Position numbers and translations under genes: made by a program. Of a DNA stretch of 64,000 bases, positions 39,405 to 51,800 are shown one piece after another. Location of the stretch: the NCBI GenBank assembly GCA_029783825.1, contig JAREIK010002467.1, forward strand, positions 243,043-307,042, read 5' to 3'. Below the pieces are notes generated by a model. The model was not told the origin of the DNA and did no database searches. It was given only the letters and a program-made list of their open reading frames with translations. This DNA comes from Sapria himalayana (taxonomy: Eukaryota; Streptophyta; Magnoliopsida; Malpighiales; Rafflesiaceae). Position 1 is the stretch's first letter. Each line of letters opens with the position of its first letter.

Positions 39405-41141
39405 TCATGATGCGGTTGTTGTAGGTGCTGATGTAGTTGATGGAGTAGATGTTGTAGCTGCAGCATTACTCCAAACAATCCGAGGTAGATCATTAGAGTT
39501 GAATTGTAGTCCTCTTTCCTGAAACTTATTTGTAAGCCAATCAAAACACATACACAACTCATCCCTATAATCCTCATAAGCGATCATGCTTTGCTCAGTA
39601 TCAACCAACTGAAACAGTATCGAATTTTGCATCGCATCCTAAAATTCCTCCATCTTCGAGAATAAATTTGAAACTGGTATTGAAAATTCAGCTTCACAGT
39701 CTAGTCGTCTATGGGAGTAGAATGATGATGCCAATGAACCAATACAATAGACGGGCATCTTCTCCTTGCCATCAACAGTCGCATACCAAATATAATTCGC
39801 ATCAACTAGTGGAGCTGATCAATGAGAACTACCCATTGCACCATCACATGAACATGAAGTAGACTAGGAATATGCCTAAGTGCGACAGCTAATATTTCCT
39901 AATATCTCGCCTAATAAAAATGTACGAAAAGTATTTCAATTTATATTCAAACAAAAAAAAGAAAAATTAATTTTTTTTATTTAAACTTACATTTGCTGCA
40001 CGAGATCTCTAATCAATGAAAGTCTGATCATCATGAGCATTCATGTGCATATATCTGAATAAGTGAGGAGCACTGATGTTCTTACCCTCCTTACGTGTCT
40101 ATAATCACACACAATACATATTTTAAATATATTGAAAAAATATTCCTTATGAGAAATGAAATTTAGGTATAATTGAGCACAATTCACAAAGTAATAAACA
40201 TAAAAAGTATAAATTAGAAATAATATCCATTCTTATTTGTGATCACGCATAGAGCGAGATCCACAAGTGTGAGTAGACATGCCACTACCCTCCCCAGCTA
40301 ACTCTGAGTGAAGATTGCCGCTCTGTTTAGCACTCCTCTTCCTATAATTCGGATCTTCCTATATGCTCCGCCACTCCTCGAAAACATAATCCAGGACACT
40401 TGAATCTTTTTCTTTCTTCTTCAGCCATTTATCTTTGATCTCGTACATGGTGTCTTTATACTGACTGGCAGCATATTTGTAGAACACACTTTTGATCGAT
40501 TCCTTTGGTTATGTCCACCTGTAAACTTTCTATATTAATAAATAAACAATTTTTAATTAGTGAACAAAAAAATAAATAAAAGATGTAAAAATTTTTAGGC
40601 AGTAATATTTACCTTAAATTCTTTCCAAATCATCAATTTGTCTCTATGTGTTAGTGCCTTTCAATTATGTCCATTAGGTTTAAAGGACTTTTTGAAAATT
40701 GACCTCATAACCCTAGAAATAGACCAAGGCAGCTCTAACATCATCCTGTAACCAAAATTTTATTAGCAATTAAGAAATAAATTAATAAATTGATAATTCA
40801 TTTGTTAAGCTTTATATCTTACAGATTATCAATTGTAGGATCAACTGAGCAATAGAGAGAGTCTCATCTGTAGGGTGCTCTGAGGAAGACTCTCCAACAT
40901 CTCCATCCTCTCCCTCCTCTCCATCCCACGTCTCTTGATCATTCATCAAAATCTGAGGACCATTATGTGGATTAGTCAGCTGATGCTACTGCTGTGGTAC
41001 ATTTATAACCTTCTCTGTCTACTATGGCCCCTTTTCCACACATGACCCTCTACCAGTTTCGGGCATACCTGAGGCGGTGCTGCCTATACCATAACTCATA
41101 CGACCTTACAATGTGCTGCCTCTACCTCGTCCATGTGCCAT
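39405..41141 (-). pseudogene. CACTA TNPA-like protein (Transposase_24 type), pseudogene
   Basis: Read on the minus strand in pieces separated by intron-like AT-rich gaps. The start at ATG 41141 gives MAHGRGRGSTL, then an acidic stretch (DQETWDGEEGEDGDVGESS). Further on are MLELPWSISRVMRS and DKLMIWKEFK, followed by a GTAAAT donor-like site. Next come FYKYAASQYKDTMYEIK, KEKDSSVLDYVFEEWRSI, RKRSAKQSGN and a THTCGSRSMRDH box. Last are VDGKEKMPVYCIGS and a C-terminal Thr/Ser/Ala tail ending at 39405. This order matches the TNPA-like second gene of plant CACTA elements, which binds subterminal repeats. Several stops (for example after THR-region residues GHN, and in WRS-I-stop) show it is dead. 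Exact exon edges are not certain. Confidence 0.75.
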
Positions 41142-41215
41142 ACCTATAAAAAATACATAAGGAAATATAAATAAACAAAAATGATTAACAATTAAAATAA
41201 CATAAATCTCACTGT

Positions 41216-42800
41216 CTACTCATTCTCATCAAAATCATTCAAATCTGGTTCGTCTTCTTCTTCAATTATACTAACATCATTTTCATACTCCTCTTCATCA
41301 CTAATTTCTTCCTCATAATCAATTAAATTTTCATCAATATCTACATCCCCACTTGTATCCATCTCAGAAGATGTGACTAAAAGGACGTCTTCGGCCCCCA
41401 CCACAGCTTCAATTATAACATTATTGTCATCATTTTGAAAAGCTGGTTCTATGAAATTAGTACTTGGTGATATGGGGATGTCAATTTCAACCCTTGCTTT
41501 TATCTTGCACCCAACTTTCCAATCATTTCTAGGACCGGTCCGACCCGAATATTCACAATAATAAACCTATGGTGCTTGTACTGCTAAGACAAAAGGTTCG
41601 TACTTGCTGAATCATTTTTTATCATGCACATTGACAAGTTTATATCGAGGATGAAAAACAATATCAACATGTGGTGTTGGATCAAACTATTCACATTTGA
41701 ATACCACGATTTTTAACTGGGAGGGCTTCAAATTCTAACTCGATCACTTTGACCAAAGTCTCGTAATAGTCATATTTGGTTTCATTGTATAGAGAACCTT
41801 TAATGCATACCCCCCCATATTATCTGTTGCCCAGAAGCTACCATATGATTTAGTATGAAATTTAAAACCATTCACACAGTAACCATTGTACATTTTAACC
41901 TCTCTTAGGGGACCTCGTGCTATACATTGAAGATAATTATTGGAAATTTTATTTACTTGATTATGAACTTGCAATAAAAATTAAATGGATCATTTAGATT
42001 ACAATTATAAATTTTTATTAGAACAATACAATTATTTTGTGATTTTTATTATAAGTAAACATACATATTTTTCAAAAAATGATGGAAATTCTTTTTCTGT
42101 CACGGCATTGATTGCTTCTTCATTCATGTTTGGAAATTCTTTATGTTTATCTATAACAATATCACTAAAAAAAATTAAAAATAATTGATACATTGATAGG
42201 AAATAGTAAATTATAATGAATAATAGATATCATTTGACTATTAGAAAATACTTACTCAATGAATGGTTGAACCTCTAAAAAATTCATTAGGACATATAGA
42301 TGAGCTTCCATATATTCAGAGTCGACTAGATATATTTTACCTTCAGCATCAATTTCATTACCCAGAGGCTTGAAAATTTCAAATATTTCATTATCTATAT
42401 TGTCATAAAGATAAACGTCATTCCACTTTTCCGTAAGTGGAAGAGTTGGATCTCCTTGTTTGAATTAAAATTATATAAATTTTGTAGCCTCATCCATAAT
42501 ATAACCTATTGATATAGAACTCTTAACCTGAACCTTATTCATTATTGTATGCTTTATTTTCCTCAAGTATCTACCAAAAAATTATTGAAATTACAAGTCA
42601 TTTTTGTGTATATATAAATATATATATAGAAAAAGAATTGGTTTAGTAAATTAATATTACCTTTCTAGAGAATAAATCCAACGATAATGGATAGGACCAG
42701 TAATCATAGCTTCGTAAGCTAAGTACACTAGAAGATATTCCATTGAGTCAAAAAAAACTAGGCGGAAAGATTTTCTCAAGATTGCATAAGATAACTAGGT
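41216..42800 (-). pseudogene. CACTA TNP2 C-terminal part (DUF4218 and DUF4216), pseudogene
   Basis: Minus-strand exon-like blocks appear in order. 42800-42661: LCNLEKIFPPSFFDSM and TGPIHYRWIYSLER with a GTAATA donor. 42573-42485: RYLRKIKHTIMNKV, SISIGYIMDEATKF after a TTTTTTGGTAG acceptor. About 42460-42255: PLTEKWNDVYLYDN, EIFEIFKPLG, AHLYVLMNFLEVQPFIE with a GTAAGT donor. About 42160-42070: HKEFPNMNEEAIN. 41974-41216: CIARGPLREVKMYNGYCVNG, FKFHTKS, then VVFKCE, HPRYKLVNVHDKK, YEPFVLAVQAP and an acidic tail. These are the DUF4218 and DUF4216 parts of TNP2-type CACTA proteins. In-frame stops (at least four after 41744) make it non-functional. The upstream TNP2 catalytic part is missing here and occurs, inverted, at 37668-38403. 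Confidence 0.85.
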
Positions 42801-43009
42801 TTTGAACTAGATATAAAACTATTATTTTATATAAGTGGTTACAGTTTATAGGTAGACAGATTATTAAAAAGACGTGTTTATTTATTTACATCTCAAATAA
42901 ATTAATTAGAGAAAGTCACCAATATATCTAACCAAATTACATAAAATAGATAGGAATTGGAACACAATTTGTTTATTTTATTCTATATTTGTCAGATATT
43001 ATCTATATA
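42801..43009. other. AT-rich transition between CACTA remnant and GATA array
   Basis: AT-rich DNA with scattered GATA and TCTA units in both orientations. The TNP2 homology fades out at about 42800 and a regular GATA array is established by about 43010. No gene or repeat end was recognised. Confidence 0.5.
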
Positions 43010-45940
43010 TATAAATAAATAGATAAATCTGACTATCTAAGTATTTTACACAAAATGAATAAAGATAGATCAAAAAATAGATAGATGTATGTCTATATAT
43101 ATAGATAGATAGATATATAAATTAAGATAGACAAATAGAAAATTAGAGAGACTGAAAGAGAGATAGATATAATGACGTATAGATAGACAAATAGATATAT
43201 AGAAAGAAAGAAAAATACATATACATATAAATAGATAGGATATATATATATAGACAGATAGATATTTAGTTAGTTAGATATATAAGTAGATAGAGAGACA
43301 GAAAGAAATATAAATGGGTAGTCAGATTTATTGATAAATATATAGATAGATAGATAGATAGAAATATAGATAGACAAATAGATAGGCAATTTTGATTGAT
43401 AGAAAGATAGACATACATAAAGATAGGTAGAATAATAAATAGATTAATTGAAAGATATATTAAGAGATAGATTGATAGATATATTAAAAGATAGATAAAT
43501 ATGCAGTTTGATAGATAGATTAATAGATAGATTGATAGACATTTAGATAGATACATTGATAGATAGATTGATAGACAAAAAGATAGATAAATTGATAGAT
43601 TAATATATAGACAAATATAAAGACAGAATAATACATAGATTATTAGAAAGAAAGATAGATAGATAATTAGATAAATATATATATAGATAGATAGACATTA
43701 AGATAGATAGATATATAGGTAGATAGATAGATGACAGATATATTGATTAATATTTAGACATATAGATAAACAAATAGATAGATAGAAAGATAGAAAGATA
43801 GATATACATATAGATAGATATGATAGATAGATATGTTGATAGATAGGCAGCTAGATAGCCAGAAAGATATATATATATATGCAGATAGATCGATAAATAT
43901 ATATATAGATATATAGAAAGATAGATAAACAGATTGAAAGATAGATAGACAGATAGATAGACATATAGATTGGGAGATTGATTAATAAATTTATTAAAAG
44001 ATTAATATGTAGATTGTTATACCGATTAAAATTCTGATTGATAGAAATATTGATAGATAAATTGAATGAAAGATAGATAGATTGTTTGTTAGATAGATTG
44101 ATAGTTCAATTGAAAGATAGATTAACAGATAGATTAATAGACATATATAGAAAGATTGATAGAGAGATAGATAGATAGATAGACAAATAAATTTTTAGAT
44201 AAATAGACAGATATATAGATAGAAAGATTAATAAATAGAAATTTTGATAGACAAATTGATATATAGATTGATAGATATATTAATAGATAGATTAGTAGAT
44301 AAATTGATAAGCAAATTAATAAATAGATTGATAACCAGATTGATAGACATGTTGAATGGCAGATTGATTGATTAATTGAAAGATAGACAAATAGATAGAT
44401 AGATAGAGAAATAAAAGTTAGTTTATTTTTATATATAGATAGAGAGATAGATAGACTAATAAATAGATAGATAGTTAGATAGGCAGAAAGAAAGATAGAT
44501 ATATAAGCATATAGTTAGATAGATAGATATACATAATTATAGATATAAAGTTATAAGATAGATAAGAAATAAACAGATAGATAGGTAGAAAGATAGATAG
44601 TTAGATAGATTGATTGATTGATAGATATACAGATAGATAGATAGATAGATGAATAGATAGATAGATAGATAGATATATAAATAGATAGACAAATATATTG
44701 ATAGACACATAGATAGACAAATCGATATACAAATAGACTGACGTAGAGACTATTATAAATAATTTGATAGACAAATTGTTAAATAGACTGATAGACAAAA
44801 CATAGATAGATTGATAGACATATTGATAGACACATATATAGACAGATAGTTAGTCAAATTGATAGATATATTGATAGACAGATTGATAGATAGAAAGATA
44901 GAGAGATAAACACACAGATAGATAGATAGATAGGCATATTATTAGATCTATACATACATAGTTAGAGAGATTGATATACATAATTATAAATAGATTTATA
45001 GATAGACTGATAGTCATATTGATAGACAGATATATAGATAGAAAGATTAATAAATAGAAATTTTGATAGACAAATTGATATATAGATTGATAGATATATT
45101 AATATATATATTAATAGATAGATTAATAGATAAATTGATAAACAGATTAATAAATAGATTGATAACCAGATTGATAGACATATTGAAAGACATGTTGAAT
45201 GGAAGATTGATTGATTAATTGAAAGATAGACAAATAGATAGATAGATAGATAGATAGAGAATAAAACTTAGTTTATTTTTATATATAGATAGACAGATAG
45301 ATAGACTAAAAAATAGATAGATAGTTAGATAGGCAAAAAGAAAGATAGATATATAAGCATATAGTTAGATAGATAGATAGACATAATTATATATATATAG
45401 TTATATAGATAGATAAGAAATAAACAGATAGATAGGTAGAAAGATAGATAGTTAGATAGAAAGTTAGATAGATAGATTGATTGATAGATATACAGATAGA
45501 TAGATAGATGAATAGATAGATAGATATATATATAAATAGATAGACAAATATATTGATAGACACATAGATAGATAAATTGATATACAAATAGACTGACATA
45601 GAGACTATTATAAATAATTTGATAGACAAATTGTTAAATAGACTGATAGACAAAACATAGATAGATTGATAGAAATATTGATAGACACATATATAGATAG
45701 ATAGTTAGACAAATTGATAGATATATTGATAGACAGATTAATAGATAGAAAGATAGAGAGATAGACATATAGATAGATAGATAGATAGGCAGATAGTTAG
45801 ATCTATACACACATAGTTAGAGAGATTGATATACATAATTATAAATAGATTTATAGATAGACTAATAGTCATATTGATAGATAGATAGATTGATTGATTG
45901 ATAGATAGACAGATAGATAAATACATAGATAGATATATAG

Positions 45941-45977
<37 letters not shown>

Positions 45978-47034
45978 TAGCTAGACTGATAATAGACACA
46001 TATATAGATAGATAGATAGTTAGTTAGTTAGTTAGATAGATAGATTGACAATTAGATAAATAGATAGATAGATAAAAAATTAGATTGACAGAATGATACA
46101 TATTAAGATAGATAGATAGATAGATATATAGATAGTCAGATAAATAGAAAGATTGATCGATAGATTAATAGTCAGATTGAAAGACATATTGATAGATAGA
46201 TTGAGAGAAAGATTGATAGAGAGATAGATAGGCAGATTGATTTACATATTACTAGATAGAGTGATTGATAGAGTGATAGATAGATTGATAGTCAGATAGA
46301 TAAATAAATAAATTGACAGTCAGATTGATAGATTGATAGACAGATTGATAGATTGATAGACAAATTGATAGATATATTGATAGATTGATTGATATATAGA
46401 TTGGTAGACATATTAATAAATAGTTAATAGACACATATAGATAGATTTATAGAGAGATAGATAGATGGATAGATAGATGGATAGATAGAAAGATATATAG
46501 ATAGATAGACAAATAGAAAGATTGATTGAAAGACAAACAGATAGTTAGATAGATAGATAAAAGATAGTTTATTTTATATATAGACATACAGATAAATAAA
46601 TAAATAAATAGTTAGATAGGCATAAAGAAAGACAGATAGATAGGCAGATAGTTAAATAGATAGACATGAATATATATAGAAAGTTATATAGATAGATATG
46701 AAAATAAATATACAGATAGATAGAAGTTTATATAAATAGATATGTAGATAGATAGTTATATAGAAAGAAAGGAAAAAAGATAGATATATATATAGATGGA
46801 GAGATGGATAGATTGATTGATAGATGGATATATAAATAGATAGACAAATATTTAGACAAAAACATAGAGAGTCAAATAGATATACAAATAGACTGACATA
46901 GAGACTATTAGATAGATAATTTAATTGACAAATTGTTAAATAGATTGATAGACAAAACATAGATAGATTGATAGACATATTGAGACAGATATGTAGATAG
47001 ATAGTTAGACAAATTGATAAATATATTGATAGAC

Positions 47035-47065
<31 letters not shown>

Positions 47066-47085
47066 CAGAAAGACAGAAAGATAGA

Positions 47086-47130
<45 letters not shown>

Positions 47131-47765
47131 AGATAGATAGATAGATAGATAGAGTGATAGATAGACATAATTATAAATAGATTTATAGACAGACTGATAG
47201 TCATATTGATAGAAACATTAATAGACAAAATGATAGACAAAATGATAGATTGATAGATTGATAAACATATAGATAGATATATAGATAGATAGAAAGATAG
47301 ATATATAGAATGATAGATAGACTTACACATAGATAAATAAATAGATAAATAGACACATAAATAGATAGATAGATAGTCAGATATAATGATAGATAAAAGA
47401 TAGATAAATATTTAGATTGACAGATAGATTGATATATATATTGAAAGATAGATTGATAGAAAGATTGAAAGACATATAGGTAGATAGATATGTAGACATA
47501 TTGATAGAAAGATTTATAGCTAAATTGAAAGACAGATTGAAAGAAAGATTTATAGACAAATAGATAGATAGATATATAGATAGATATATAGGTAGATAGA
47601 CAGAAAGATAGATAATTTGATATATAGATAAATAAACATATAGATTGAAAAATAGATACTTACTAAGATAGATAGATAGATAGATAGACAGATAGATATA
47701 CATCTATAGATAGATACATAGATGCATAGATAAATAGATTGAAAGACAGACAAATAGATTGCATC
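43010..47765 (-). repeat. Degenerate (GATA)n satellite, block G (GATA on + strand)
   Basis: The polarity is opposite to block F. Units such as GATTGATAGACA and AAAGATAGATAG dominate. Contains (CA)n at 45951-45976 and 47113-47127 and a segmental duplication with about three copies (44.2-47.0 kb). It ends at the left edge of a short chimeric element. No gene was seen. Confidence 0.96.
44205..47000 (-). repeat. 855-bp segmental duplication in the GATA array, plus a diverged third copy
   Basis: GATATACAAATAGACTGAC followed by GTAGAGAC or ATAGAGAC and TATTA occurs at 44724, 45579 and about 46879. GAAATTTTGATAGACAAATT occurs at about 44230 and 45055. TTAGTTTATTTTTATATAT followed by TAGATAGGCA and AAGAAAGATAGATATATAAG occurs at about 44410 and 45262, with a diverged form at about 46565. 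Copies 1 and 2 are very similar over more than 800 bp. Copy 3 lies 1300 bp further on. Confidence 0.85.
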
Positions 47766-48220
47766 TAAATTTGATATGTAGAGGTAGATGCTGGAGGAGA
47801 GTCATATATTACTGGTGTACTTGTCTACAAAGCGAGTCTCTAACAAAAGAAGCATGGACAAGTCAACGAAGGTAAAAGAACTTTCTACAAAGCATAAGGA
47901 ACGTGGAAGGCCCTGGCCATAAGGAGACCATCAGAAGCTAATGAAAGGAGTAAGCTGAGGAGATTAAGAAAAGCCCTAAAATTTAAATGCAAAAATCTTC
48001 CATTTTAGCTAAAATAGCCAGTGGATTAGCAAAATCCAACTCAAATTCCAGTCTATGAAAGTCTACTATGGGCTTTTATTAAAATGTTAGAATGTTATGG
48101 CTCGTTTATTTTATTTATTTTGTAAGTGGGTGTAAAAGGGAAAAGGGGTAGATCTTAGCTTGTAAAAATGGTATTCCTCCGCCAAAAGAGAGGGTTATAA
48201 TAATAAAACAAACCATAAAA
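47766..48220 (+). mobile_element. Short chimeric element ending in the LINE 3' tail
   Basis: A 455-bp non-satellite insert in the GATA array, sense +. Its last ~85 nt match the LINE 3' end: GTAAGTGGG, GGTAGAT, TTAG, TTGTAAAAATGG, TATTCCTCCGCC and AAAAGAGAGGG, then a TAATAATAAAA tail. Upstream of about 48120 it has no similarity that I can see to the 3' UTR or coding part of either LINE in the window. It therefore looks like a non-autonomous element (SINE-like) using the LINE tail, or a LINE subfamily with an unrelated 3' UTR. A sequence at 47813-47823 (TGGTGTACTTG) fits the pol III A-box consensus, but no convincing B box follows. Confidence 0.6.
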
Positions 48221-48450
48221 AAATATAGGTACTTAGATAGATAGATAAAAAAATATATAAACATATAAATAGATAGATTGATATACATTGAAATAGATAG
48301 ATAGACCCATAATAGTCAAATAGATAAATATAGATATAGACAGATACACAGAAAAATAGATAGATAGATAGATAGTTATAAATATAGATAGACAAACATA
48401 ATGACAAATAGATAGATAGATAGATAGATAGACTAATAGATAGATAGATA
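48221..48450 (-). repeat. Degenerate (GATA)n satellite between two LINE-related elements (GATA on + strand)
   Basis: About 230 bp of GATA units separate the tail of the short element from the 5' truncation point of the plus-strand LINE. Both neighbours have the same sense orientation relative to GATA. Confidence 0.9.
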
Positions 48451-48489
48451 GAAGAGGAACAAGAAAATTAAAACTAGAATAATTTTAAA

Positions 48490-48810
48490 AGAAAAGCTGG
48501 AGGACTATAACTGGATAGAGGATGACCTCTTGGATTTCCCAAAAGAAGATACAGAGGTGTTTAGCTGTCCTTCAATAGGTAGAGAAGAAGAGGATCATGC
48601 ATTTTATATAGATAAGGGGAAGGATGATTTGGATATTTATGAGGAAGATTGGACAAAGCTCACTAGAACTCAAGCCAAGGAAGCCATAAAAATAATGGCA
48701 ATGTAGCTTGGGTGGCAGAATAAATATTATGAAAAAATAGAAGTAAACTCGAATGCAATTAAGACCCCAAGGAATATGAAAAAATATTTAAACATAAAAT
48801 ATGAGATTTA
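48490..48810 (+). pseudogene. LINE ORF1 C-terminal remnant (acidic)
   Basis: In frame from about 48490: KEKLEDYNWIEDDLLDFP, HAFYIDKGKDDLDIYEEDW, TKLTRTQAKEAIKIMAM, a TAG, then LGWQNKYYEKI and a final TAG at about 48810. It lies just upstream of the ORF2 start, where the C-terminus of ORF1 should be. The matching part of the minus-strand copy is beyond its premature TAA, so this copy shows what the ORF1 tail looked like. I know no named domain for it. Confidence 0.6.
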
Positions 48811-48845
48811 GTGTACAACTAGATCCCAAACTAAGCTAGGAATTA

Positions 48846-51800
48846 ATGGATAGATGCCTTTATTGGAACATTAGATGGGTTGCTAATAACCCCTCGATAA
48901 ATAGGTTAGAACAATTAATTAAAATCCATAGAATTTCTTTTGTAGTCATTGCTAAGCCTATGATCTAGAAGGATCAATTAATCAACTACAGCCAAAAACT
49001 AGTGTTTAACAATGAAATTGCTAATACAAATAGTAAACTCTGGATAATGTGGCATAATTATTTGGACATTGAAATCTTAAAAGATACAGAACAGGTAGTA
49101 CATTTTAAAATAAATAAAGAAATAGATGAAATAGTATCGGTTGTATATGTTAAAAATGATAAAAAATCAAGGTTAGCACTATGGGAGGAAATGCAGAATA
49201 TCGCAACTAGGAATGCACCCTGGATTATAAAAGGTGATTTCAATATAATCAGGAGCAATCAAGAAAAGAAAGGAGGTAAAACCCCGGATCCAATAGCAAT
49301 GACAAAATTTAATGAGGCGATTTCAAGCTCGAAATTAATGGAAATAGATTTCACAGGTTCAAGTTACACTTGGTGTGATAACCGGAGTAAAAGAAGCACA
49401 ATTTGGGCCAGACTAGACAGAGTACTATGTAATGCTAAGTGGGTAGCTTTGCATGGGGTTACAGGGCTAAGACATCTAAATAGAACCTATTCGGATCATT
49501 GCCCATTGCTCATTACAATCTATAAGAATAATCAAGTCTCAGGTAACTTTAAATTTCAGAATATGTGGGAATAGAATGCTAGCTTTGGAAAATTGGTAAC
49601 TGAATCCTGGATGGAGCCAGCAATGGGGAAACCGATGCAAGTATTAATGGTTAAGCTTCATAGATTAAAAAAATCTCTAAAAATATGGAATAAAGAAGTC
49701 TTTGGAAATTTAAATCAAATAATAAAGCAAGCAGAGGAAAAAGTAGAAAAACTGGAATTAGTATATGATAATAATAACAAAGAGGTAACGAGACAGGAAC
49801 TAAATAAGGCTAAAGGGGACTTGAGGCTTAAGTTGCATATGGAGGAAGTATACTGGAAACAGTGTTCAAAAATTAAATGGTTCAAAGATGGAGATAGAAA
49901 CACTAAATTTTTTCATAACATGTGCAAAATTAAGGCTCAAAAAAATAAAATCAATGGCCTAAAAACTAATGAGGGAACATGGGTTGAAGATGACAAGCAG
50001 ATAGGAATCCTCTTTGAGGAATTTTTTAAAAGCCATCTATCCAGACAGGCTCCTCAGGTAGGAAACTCATTAATGGATGGGATAAACACAGTTATCTCAC
50101 TAGAACAAAATCAAATGATGGAGAAGATCCCGGAGGAAGAAGAGATTAAAAATGTTGTGTTTAATCTGGATAAGGATAGTGCAGCAGGGCCAAATGGCTG
50201 AAATAATTATTTTTTTCAGTTAAACTGGACCATTATCAAAAAAGATATTGTTCCTGCAATTGCCAGTTTTTTTGTAGGGGCGGACATTCCTAAGGCATGG
50301 GCGAACTCTTTCATAGTGCTACTCCCCAAAAAAGAATCACCACAAAAATGTGAGGATTTTAGGCCTATACGTTTATGTAATGCAATTTATAAGATCCTTA
50401 CTAAAATAATTCAAAACAGACTAAGTAATATTTTACCATTTATAATATCACAGCAGAAAACAGGGTTTGTTAAGAATAGATTAATGATTGAAAATATTAG
50501 ATTAGCATCAGAAATAATGAAAGAAATAGCATTTAAAACGAGAAGAAGTAACTTAGTAGTTAAGCTAGATTTATCTAAGGCATTTGATAGAGTAGAATGG
50601 CATACACTCTGTTTCGTTAAGAGGAAATTTGGCTTCTCTGAAACATGTATTGATTTAATATATAGATGTGTATCAAGCGTTTGGGTTAGAATCATTATAA
50701 ATGGAATGAAAGGTGAAGAATTCAAACCAAGACGTAGCTTGAGATAGGGGGACCCATTATCGCCCTTATTATTTGATATGTACTTAGAATTGTTAATTGT
50801 TAATTTAAATAAAAGAATGTTAGAGGGCAAAATAATCCCATTTATACAGCCAAAAAATAGTCCGAGAATAAGTTGTTTAGCTTATGCAGATGATATTATT
50901 ATTTTCACAAATGTGAATAAAAGTTCAATGAAGAACCTTATGGAACTTCTACAATTATTTGAGAAGGAAACAGGTCAAGCCCTTAATAAAGAGAAAAGTC
51001 AATTCATGTTAGCAAAAAAATCTTCCGAAAAAGTGGTAAAAAAAATTAAAAACATAACGGATTTTAAACATAAAAAAGATGCTTTAGTATATTTAGGTTG
51101 TCATATATATGAAGGCTGAGAGAAAATTATCTAATGCCTTTACATGATAAAATGAGAAGGAAAATAGCAGGTTGGAAAGTAGATCTATTAGGGTTTGGTG
51201 GGAGGATTACATTAATCTCCCACGTTCTTCAAAGTACACTGGTACATATTATATCAGTCTTACACCCACCTAAGAAATTCACAAATAAACTAGAAATGGA
51301 AATGGCAAATTTTTTATGGGGTAAAAAAAACGGAAAGCAGAAAATTAACTGGAAAAATTGGAAGGACATCTGTTATCCAAAAGCGGAAGCAGGGTTACGC
51401 ATCATTAATTTACAGGACATGGCTACTGCCTGGGACTGTAAAGGTTGGTGGAGGATAAAAGAAAATAATTCCCTCTGGGCAAAATATATGCGAGCACAAT
51501 ATCTAGAATAAGAACACAATCGCGTTAAGCAGAAATCAAATAACTAGAAAGCATTGGAAAAACAAAAGGAAATAGTAGATGCTCACTCACTACTGAAAAA
51601 ATCGGGATGGAAATGGACCCTTAATCCACAAGGTAATTTTACGTTAAAGTCAGCAAAAGAATTGATAAGAAGGAAAAAACCCATGCAATCTTTATTTAAA
51701 TGGGCCTGGAAAGCAGGTATTCCACAGAAAATGTGCTTGCTGGCATGGAAAGTTCTGGTAAATGCACTACCTATGGATATTAATGTGAAAAGAAAATGTG

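Noticed and set aside
47813..47823. pol III A-box-like TGGTGTACTTG suggesting a tRNA-derived SINE
   Set aside because: The consensus is loose, and the only CGAGTC candidate for a B box is 7 nt downstream, far too close. Not annotated as a promoter.
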